A DNA stretch of 18,168 bases. Source: UBA668 sp966112835. GTDB lineage: Bacteria; Actinomycetota; Acidimicrobiia; Acidimicrobiales; Ilumatobacteraceae. Both the position numbers and the translations under genes were made by a program. The notes under the pieces were generated by a model. It was not told the origin of the DNA, did not search any database, and saw only the letters and a program-made list of their open reading frames with translations. Where the stretch lies: positions 1-18,168 of the forward strand of contig CBHWEI010000041.1 of the NCBI GenBank assembly GCA_966112835.1. The letters run 5' to 3'. How positions within the stretch are numbered: position 1 is the first letter of the stretch; each line of letters opens with the position of its first letter. Positions 12,860 to 18,168 of the stretch are shown one piece after another.

Positions 12860-15553
12860 GTGGCGTGGAGCGAGCGGGCCGACGATGAAATCGTGACCTC
12901 GGATCGTCGTGCGGCGCCGAGGCTGGCGGCACCGGCAACTCGATGGACAGTCCCCCTGTTCGTCCTGCTCGTCGCCGTGAGCCTCCTGCGGGTGTGGAAC
13001 CTGCGCGGGGTCTCGAGCGATCTGGCCTACTTGGTGGCCACGGTCACTGCCGGGCCGATCGGCCTGCTCGTGGCCTCGCGGCTGCCCCGCGAGGTGCGCA
13101 GGCCGTGGGTGTGGATGGCTGCCGGGATGACCTGCTCGGGCCTCGGCGACCTGGTGTTCGAGATCGTCCACTGGAGCACCGGGGTGAACCCGGACCTGTC
13201 GTTCGCCGACGTGTTCTACTTGTCGTCGTACGTGCTGCTCGGGTACGGCCTGGTCGCACTCATCCGCCAGTCCGAACGCATGGACGTGGACATGTTGCTG
13301 GACCTCGGTTCGGCGACGGTGCTCTCGGTGTTGGTGGTCTACCAACTCGCCGACGTCGGCGGCATCATCGCCGACGGCACTGTGCCCGTCGTGACGCGCA
13401 TCGTCCTGGCCGCCTACCCGGTGTTCGATGCAATGCTGCTGGCGCTCCTGGCGACGTCGATGGTGGCGGGCCGTCTGCGCGGGCGCCCTGGTGCGCTGCT
13501 GGCCGTCGCACTCGGTGCCTGGCTGGCGGCCGACATCGGAGCGATGCTCTTCGCCGACGCGGCCATCGAGACCGCGTGGATGGACCTGGGGTGGATGTGG
13601 GGCACGGCGCTCGTGACGATCGCCATCACCCAGGTGCGTGTCGGTCGACCCGAGCCTGCGCCGCCGCGACGCGAGACCGTGAACCTGTTGCTCGGGCTGC
13701 TGCCACTGGCCGTGCCGATGGGCATCGAGGTGTGGGCACATCAGAAGGGCGCCGATCCGCAACCGGCGCCGCTGATGATCGCGACCGTGCTGTTGATCGC
13801 CATCGCGTTCGTCCGATCGCAGCGACTGCTCCGCGAACGCGACCACAAGGAGCTCCTGCTCGGTCGGAGCGAGCGCTACTACCGGGCGCTGGCGCTCAAC
13901 TCGGCCGAGGCGGTGCTGGTCATCGGGCCCGATGGCCGGCTGCTGAACGATGTGCCCAACCTGGCGAACCTCAGCGGCGGCCGCGCAGCACGCAGCGGGG
14001 AGCTGGTGGTGGACATGCTGCCGGGTGACCAGCGCGAAGCCGGACAGGCCGTCATCGACCGGCTTCGTTCGAGCACGGGCGTCGTGTCCGAAGTGGAGTT
14101 CGCCGTGGGTGCCGCCGACGGGCCGCCGCGCTGGTTCGCGATCCGTGCGCTGAACATGGTCGACGACCCCGACGTCGGCGGGCTGGTGGTGAACATCCAC
14201 GATGTCACCGATCGGCATCGCGCCGAGGCCGAGCTCGAGCACCAGGCGTTCCACGACGCGCTCACCGGACTGCCGAACCGTGCGCTCTTCCACGATCGTG
14301 TGGAACACGCGATGCGTCGCAATCAGCGCAGCGCATCCGACCTGGCGATCGTGTACCTCGACCTCGACGGCTTCAAGACCGTCAACGACACGCTCGGCCA
14401 CGATGTGGGCGACCTGGTGCTGCAGCAGACGGCGCAGCGCCTGCTCGGCTCGGTGCGGCCGTCGGACACGGTGGCCCGACTGGGCGGCGACGAGTTCGCG
14501 ATCCTCATCGAGTCGTCCCACCACGTGCTCGACGAGGCGACGGCCGTGGCCGACCGTCTGCTTCAGGCGATGACCGCGCCGCTGCACGTCGGCGACGACG
14601 CGATGGTGCTGTCGGCCAGCGTCGGCATCGCCATCAGCGACGCCACCGCGACGAGCTCGTCGCTGTTGCGTGACGCCGACGTCGCCATGTACCACGCGAA
14701 GGCGAACGGCAAGGCTCGCTGGGCGGTGTACGACGCGGCGATGCGCTCTGTGGTGGTCGACCGGCTCGAGCTCGAGGCCGACCTGGCCCGGGCGCTCGAG
14801 CTGGGCCAGCTGGAGGTGCGCTACCAGCCGGTCGTTCGTCTGGCCACGGGCGAGGTCGCCGGGTTCGAGGCGTTGCTCCGCTGGCACCATCCCACGCGCG
14901 GCATCGTGCTGCCCTCGGTGTTCGTCCCGATCGCGGAGGACAACGGGAGCATCGTGCCGATCGGCGAGTGGGTGCTGCACGAGGCGTGCCGGGTCGCGGC
15001 GGCGTGGCAGTGGCACGACCCGAGCCGGCGGACGACCGTCGCGGTCAACGTGTCGGCGCGACAGCTCGTCGCACCGAACATGATCGCGCACGTCACCGCA
15101 GCGCTCGACGAGTCGGGTCTCGACCCGTCGCTGCTGGTGCTCGAGCTGACGGAGAGCTCGCTCGTGCGCGACGCGACGTTGGTGGCGGCGCGGCTGGAGG
15201 AGCTGCACGCGCTCCACGTGCGCATCGCCGTCGACGACTTCGGCACCGGCTATTCGTCGCTGTCGCACCTGCGTCAGTTCCCGGTCGACATCCTGAAGAT
15301 CGACCAGTCGTTCGTCGGTTCGATCACCGAGCGCGATGTCGCCCCGCCGGTGCTCCGCGGCCTGCTGGACCTGGCTCGCACGCTGCACCTCGAGACCATC
15401 GCCGAGGGCATCGAGGTCGGCGCGCAGGCCGACAGCCTGCGCGCCCAGCAGTGCGAGTTCGGGCAGGGGTTCCTGTACGCCGCCGCACTGTCGACGGATG
15501 AGGCCGCCGAACTGCTCCACTCGGCCGACCGCCGCCACGGCGCGCTGTCGTGA
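12860..15553 (+). CDS. Membrane-bound GGDEF-EAL protein (diguanylate cyclase/c-di-GMP phosphodiesterase)
   Basis: The product is 897 aa from the GTG at 12860, with AAGG seven bases upstream. A GTG at 12893 is a possible shorter start. Residues 28-325 contain about eight or nine hydrophobic helices, an integral-membrane sensor without a family name I can assign. Residues 335-455 are PAS-like (YYRALALNSAEAVLVIGPDG to VNIHDVTDRHRAEAE). GGDEF is intact at 542-546 (RLGGDEFAIL), and an RxxD inhibitory site (RPSD) lies just five residues before it. The EAL domain has E670-A-L (FEALLRW), NVSARQL, LELTES, DDFGTGYSSL from D792, LKIDQSF and IAEGIE, all expected Mg2+ and substrate residues. Both activities are therefore plausible. 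It makes or degrades c-di-GMP at the membrane in response to an unknown signal. Confidence 0.93.
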   Translation: MAWSERADDEIVTSDRRAAPRLAAPATRWTVPLFVLLVAVSLLRVWNLRGVSSDLAYLVATVTAGPIGLLVASRLPREVRRPWVWMAAGMTCSGLGDLVFEIVHWSTGVNPDLSFADVFYLSSYVLLGYGLVALIRQSERMDVDMLLDLGSATVLSVLVVYQLADVGGIIADGTVPVVTRIVLAAYPVFDAMLLALLATSMVAGRLRGRPGALLAVALGAWLAADIGAMLFADAAIETAWMDLGWMWGTALVTIAITQVRVGRPEPAPPRRETVNLLLGLLPLAVPMGIEVWAHQKGADPQPAPLMIATVLLIAIAFVRSQRLLRERDHKELLLGRSERYYRALALNSAEAVLVIGPDGRLLNDVPNLANLSGGRAARSGELVVDMLPGDQREAGQAVIDRLRSSTGVVSEVEFAVGAADGPPRWFAIRALNMVDDPDVGGLVVNIHDVTDRHRAEAELEHQAFHDALTGLPNRALFHDRVEHAMRRNQRSASDLAIVYLDLDGFKTVNDTLGHDVGDLVLQQTAQRLLGSVRPSDTVARLGGDEFAILIESSHHVLDEATAVADRLLQAMTAPLHVGDDAMVLSASVGIAISDATATSSSLLRDADVAMYHAKANGKARWAVYDAAMRSVVVDRLELEADLARALELGQLEVRYQPVVRLATGEVAGFEALLRWHHPTRGIVLPSVFVPIAEDNGSIVPIGEWVLHEACRVAAAWQWHDPSRRTTVAVNVSARQLVAPNMIAHVTAALDESGLDPSLLVLELTESSLVRDATLVAARLEELHALHVRIAVDDFGTGYSSLSHLRQFPVDILKIDQSFVGSITERDVAPPVLRGLLDLARTLHLETIAEGIEVGAQADSLRAQQCEFGQGFLYAAALSTDEAAELLHSADRRHGALS

Positions 15554-15568
15554 CCATCGTTCGCTGAA

Positions 15569-15583
15569 CCGAGGGCGGCTCGG
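15569..15583 (+). terminator. Possible hairpin after the GGDEF-EAL gene
   Basis: CCGAG and CTCGG pair around a GGCGG loop, 16 bases past the stop codon. The stem is only five pairs and there is no T-run, so this is weak. Confidence 0.25.
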
Positions 15584-15630
15584 GCGGAGGACTGCATCGA
15601 TGTTTGCCGGTCGAGTTGTGACGGGCACCA

Positions 15631-16283
15631 ATGAGCATGACCCGACCGATCGGTGTGACCGCGATGTGCCTGCTGGCGATCGCGCTCGTCGGTTGCGGGC
15701 GGGGCACGGGGTCCACGGTCGACACGCTGGCACCGCTCGCGGGCGCCCCGCGTGACCAGCCGCTGCCGCACGGCGAGCCATTGCAGCAGTCGGCGCCGCC
15801 GCTTCCGGGAGGCGCCGACCGCGCCGGCGCGGCCGGCCCCCGGGGGGGGGGGCGGGCGCCGGACCCCACCCAGGCGGGGGTGTTGTGGGCGGGGGGCTCG
15901 AGCAGTACCCGACCATGGCGTGGTTGTTGAGCGCGTCGGGGGTGCTCGCCGAGATCGGCCACCGACCGGTGACCATCCTGGCCCCGTCCGAGTTGGCGTT
16001 CCGAGACTTCGCCGTCGCCGATGCCTACGGACTGATGGCGAACCCGACGCTGTTCGCGCCCATCCTGCGCCGGCACGTGATCCTCGGCTCGTACGACCCG
16101 GCGACGCTCGCCGCTGAAGGTGTGGTCACGAACCTCGCCGGCGAACGGATGGCCGTGTGGCGCAACGGCGCTCAGGTGGTGGTGGACGACGTGACACTGT
16201 CGCCGCCCGCGGCCGCCGAAGGTGCGGTGTCCATGGTGTACGGGGCCGACCGCGTGCTGGTGGCGCCCGTCGGCAGCGGCTGA
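15631..16283 (+). pseudogene. Fasciclin (FAS1) domain lipoprotein with a frame break at a long G run
   Basis: The ATG at 15631 opens a lipoprotein signal peptide: basic start, hydrophobic core (AMCLLAIALVG) and lipobox L-V-G-C with C22. A Pro/Gly-rich linker follows. The FAS1 domain is in a different frame from about 15885: LEQYPTMAWLLSASGVLAEI, RPVTILAPSELAFRDF, TLFAPILRRHVILGSYDP, then AAEGVVTNLAG and VVVDDV, ending at TGA 16281-16283. The span is 653 bases (two more than a multiple of three), so the two parts cannot be read together. Between them lies CCCCC followed by eleven G (15842-15852) and further G runs to about 15898. FAS1 proteins mediate adhesion or matrix binding outside the cell. 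The break may be a sequencing error, a slippage-prone tract or real loss. Confidence 0.7.
15837..15852 (+). repeat. C5-G11 homopolymer tract
   Basis: Five C followed by eleven consecutive G lie inside the fasciclin lipoprotein gene at the point where its reading frame is lost. Runs this long are prone both to replication slippage and to sequencing or assembly error. Confidence 0.9.
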
Positions 16284-16309
16284 CGCCCACCGCTCGGATT
16301 GGACGTCAG
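16280..16309. terminator. Hairpin spanning the two stop codons of convergent genes
   Basis: CTGACG (16280-16285) pairs with CGTCAG (16304-16309), then one mismatch, then CCA with TGG. It includes the fasciclin stop and the glycoside hydrolase stop and fills the 22-base gap between them. There is no T-run; a bidirectional terminator is possible. Confidence 0.4.
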
Positions 16310-17526
16310 TCCTCGACGCGAGGTCGGGTCGAAAGAGCCTCGGCAGCGAGGACCTGCGCGCTCGCCCGGACGTTGCGATCGCGGTCGATGATCCCGAACG
16401 AGACGTCGTACCCGTGCAGCCATTCGTAGTTGTCGACCGCCGTCCAGTGGAACAGGCCACGGATGTCGTGACCGGCGGACACGCGCTCGGCGACGATCTC
16501 GATGCCGCGTCGCAGGTACCGGGCGCGGAGCAGGTCGTCGTCGGTGCCGATGCCGTACTCTGCCACGAGGATCGGCGTGTCGGGGATCTCGTCGTGCAGC
16601 CGGTCGAGCACCAGGCCCAGGCCGTCGGCGTGGATGCCGTAGCCCAACGGCGAGACCTGCGCGCCCGGAGGGTGCACGGTCGGGGCGCCGGCCCTGACTC
16701 CCATGGTCGCGTAGTACGAGAAGCCGATCATGTCGAATGCGCCTGCCAGGTCCGGCCGCTCGACGGGTTCACGGCCGGGCACACGCAGCACGCCGTCGCG
16801 GAACAGGCCGATGCCTGGACGCCACAGCGACGCGTACAGGTAGTCCACCAGCGAGGTCGACGCCGGTTCGTCGTCGTGAGCGACGAAGGTCGACAACCCG
16901 AAGATCGAGGAGACGGGAGCGCCTGACCGACGCAGCCGGACCGCAGCCTCGGCGTTGGCGAGTTGCATCGTCTCGTCCACCATGGCTCGCTCCGACGAGT
17001 CGTCGTGCCCGGGCGGCCACCCTCGTCCGCCGTACGCGGCGTGGCTGTAGTAGTTGGCCTCGTTGATCGGCTGCCAGCCGTGCACCAGGTCGCCGAACGT
17101 CTCGGCCATGAACTCGACGTGACGCGCCCACGCGCCCGTGCGATTGGCGTCGAGCAGGAAGCCACCCTCGTCGGCGAACCAGCGGGGAAGGGTGAAGTGG
17201 TGCAGGCTCACCCAGGGAGCCACGCCGGCGTCGCGGGCGGCGACCAGCACCTCGCGGTAATGGTCGATCGCCGCCGCATCGTGGTGCCCGGGTGCAGGTT
17301 CGATCCGGGCCCACTCGATCGACAAGCGATGGTGGCTGAGCCCCAGCCCGGCGAGCAACGCGAAGTCCTCTGCGTGGCGGGTGGCGAATCCGTTGCCATC
17401 GCCCGACAGTGGCGCGCGGCCGGCGCGTTCCCAGTCCCACCAGTCCGACGCCGGCGCCGCGCCCTCGCACTGTGTCGACGACGCTCCGGTGCCCCACATG
17501 AAACCCTCGGGCCAGTTCACGACCAC
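16306..17526 (-). CDS. Glycoside hydrolase family 1 protein (beta-glycosidase)
   Basis: From GTG 17526 the product is 406 aa. GTG 17520 is equally possible, while a longer frame to 17616 adds a Pro/Arg-rich stretch that would overlap the divergent gene and is rejected. GH1 landmarks are present: FMWGTGASSTQCEGA near the N-terminus, SIEWARIEP, VSLHHFTLPRWFADEGGF, the acid/base E156 in WQPINEANYY, the nucleophile E323 in ILVAEYGIG, and the C-terminal GLFHWTAVDNYEWLHGYDVS with FGIIDRD. The usual NEP is NEA and the usual TENG is AEYG, so this is a divergent member. It is somewhat shorter than typical 440-480 aa enzymes. There is no signal peptide from this start, so it probably acts in the cytoplasm on imported beta-glycosides. 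No transporter is adjacent. Confidence 0.88.
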   Translation of the reverse strand: MVVNWPEGFMWGTGASSTQCEGAAPASDWWDWERAGRAPLSGDGNGFATRHAEDFALLAGLGLSHHRLSIEWARIEPAPGHHDAAAIDHYREVLVAARDAGVAPWVSLHHFTLPRWFADEGGFLLDANRTGAWARHVEFMAETFGDLVHGWQPINEANYYSHAAYGGRGWPPGHDDSSERAMVDETMQLANAEAAVRLRRSGAPVSSIFGLSTFVAHDDEPASTSLVDYLYASLWRPGIGLFRDGVLRVPGREPVERPDLAGAFDMIGFSYYATMGVRAGAPTVHPPGAQVSPLGYGIHADGLGLVLDRLHDEIPDTPILVAEYGIGTDDDLLRARYLRRGIEIVAERVSAGHDIRGLFHWTAVDNYEWLHGYDVSFGIIDRDRNVRASAQVLAAEALSTRPRVED

Positions 17527-17600
17527 CGAGTATTGCCGACGTGGCCGGGCACTCTGTTCGGCCGACCCATCCGGATCGGGAGGCGTGCCGAACGAGCCGC

Positions 17601-18168
17601 GTGCCCGAACCTTCACGCCACCGTCTCCGCCGCCTCGTCTGGGGTGCCCTCACGGGCCTCGCCGCGGTGGCGGTGGGTCTGGCGGTGGCCGAGGTGGTCG
17701 CGGCGCTGTCGACGTCGTTCCAGTCGCCGGTGCTCGACGTGGCAGACCGTGTGGTCGACGGCGTGCCGCAGTCGGTGAAACAGCTCGCCATCGACTGGTT
17801 CGGCACCAACGACAAGCGCGCCTTGCTGATCGGCATCGGCAGCATCCTGGTGGTCTACGCAGCGGCGATCGGTGTGATCGCGCTCGGGCGCCGGTGGGTG
17901 TTCGCCCTCGTCGGTGTGGCCCTGTTCGGTCTTGCCGGTGCCTATGCATCGCAGACCACTCGGCGCGCTGCGCCCTTCATCGCCGTCGTCCCCAGCATCG
18001 TCGGCGCGCTCGCCGCGGGGATGACCATCATGGTGTTGCGTCACCAGGCCCACGGTCGCCGGTCGCGCGTCCCCGCCCAGGCGATCGCGCAGGTCTGCGA
18101 GCTGACGTGGCACCTCCGCGGTCAGGCGGCGGTAGCGACGTGGCCGTGCGGGCGGCCGGGGTCGTCGT
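17601..18168 (+). CDS. N-terminus of a membrane protein, probably a membrane-anchored molybdopterin oxidoreductase (partial)
   Basis: A frame opens at GTG 17601, 74 bases from the divergent glycosidase, and runs to the window end without a stop. The first 150 residues contain a basic start (PEPSRHRLRRLVW) and about four hydrophobic helices: GALTGLAAVAVGLAVAEVVA, then after SPVLDVADRVVDGVPQSVKQ and LAIDWFGTNDKRALL come GIGSILVVYAAAIGVIAL, WVFALVGVALFGLAGAYA and AVVPSIVGALAAGMTIMVL. The pattern GLAVAEVVA...SPV..V.D.V.D..P..VK..AI..FGTNDK is one I associate with the membrane anchor ahead of sulfite-oxidase-like molybdopterin domains. That domain would lie beyond the window. The last 35 residues look less natural, so a frame change near 18060 cannot be excluded. 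No clear ribosome binding site is visible. Confidence 0.65.
   Translation, partial: MPEPSRHRLRRLVWGALTGLAAVAVGLAVAEVVAALSTSFQSPVLDVADRVVDGVPQSVKQLAIDWFGTNDKRALLIGIGSILVVYAAAIGVIALGRRWVFALVGVALFGLAGAYASQTTRRAAPFIAVVPSIVGALAAGMTIMVLRHQAHGRRSRVPAQAIAQVCELTWHLRGQAAVATWPCGRPGSS

Noticed and set aside
12221..15976. A 1251-codon open frame on the minus strand opposite the GGDEF-EAL gene
   Set aside because: It mirrors an unmistakable plus-strand gene, is packed with Arg, His and Gln from antisense GC-rich codons and shows no domain. Its last part reads the LLM gene in the wrong frame.
1..18168. CRISPR arrays, rRNA genes, complete insertion sequences
   Set aside because: I saw no regularly spaced repeats, no rRNA-like segments and no intact transposase with terminal repeats on reading both strands.

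Overview
The window is very GC-rich, with many GTG starts, tightly packed genes, several ATGA stop/start overlaps and promoters that sit almost on the start codon. Together with an LLM/F420-type oxidoreductase, an actinobacterial class III cyclase and a GGDEF-EAL protein, this points to a chromosomal segment of a high-GC actinobacterium. An acidimicrobial (Ilumatobacter-like) relative is my best guess, but it is an inference without a marker gene.

Left edge (1-340): the first bases run into the 3' half of a tRNA, most like tRNA-Arg(UCU), with no matching 5' half in the window. A terminator follows, then a broken C-terminal remnant of an IS481-like transposase. This looks like the distal end of an integrated element lying to the left. 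Next (336-2507, minus) is a fusion of a class III nucleotide cyclase domain, one membrane helix and an alpha/beta-hydrolase fold whose catalytic residues look degraded.

2629-5110 (plus) is a compact nitrosative-stress or iron-repair operon: an Rrf2/NsrR-like Fe-S regulator, a YwiC-like membrane protein carrying an in-frame amber codon and a frameshift, a RIC/YtfE di-iron repair protein, and a group III truncated haemoglobin. 5136-6250 (minus) is an ArsR regulator coupled to an AHSA1/SRPBCC protein, with a palindromic operator over its promoter. 6346-7481 (minus) holds a small single-pass membrane protein and an isocitrate lyase/PEP mutase family enzyme.

7581-11867 (plus) is the most unusual part. 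A conserved actinobacterial protein of unknown function is followed by two translationally coupled enzymes, each with its own N-terminal Rieske [2Fe-2S] domain. One is a glutamate-synthase-like FMN/[3Fe-4S] enzyme and the other a thiamine-diphosphate enzyme of the acetolactate synthase/pyruvate oxidase fold. I read this as an uncharacterised redox pathway in which a ThDP enzyme and a flavin enzyme exchange electrons through Rieske centres.

Right part: an LLM-class flavin oxidoreductase (minus) and a large membrane GGDEF-EAL protein (plus) diverge from a region with a 9-bp inverted repeat. Next come a secreted fasciclin lipoprotein whose frame is broken at an 11-G run, a convergent family 1 glycoside hydrolase, and the start of a membrane protein resembling the N-terminus of membrane-anchored molybdopterin oxidoreductases, cut by the window end.
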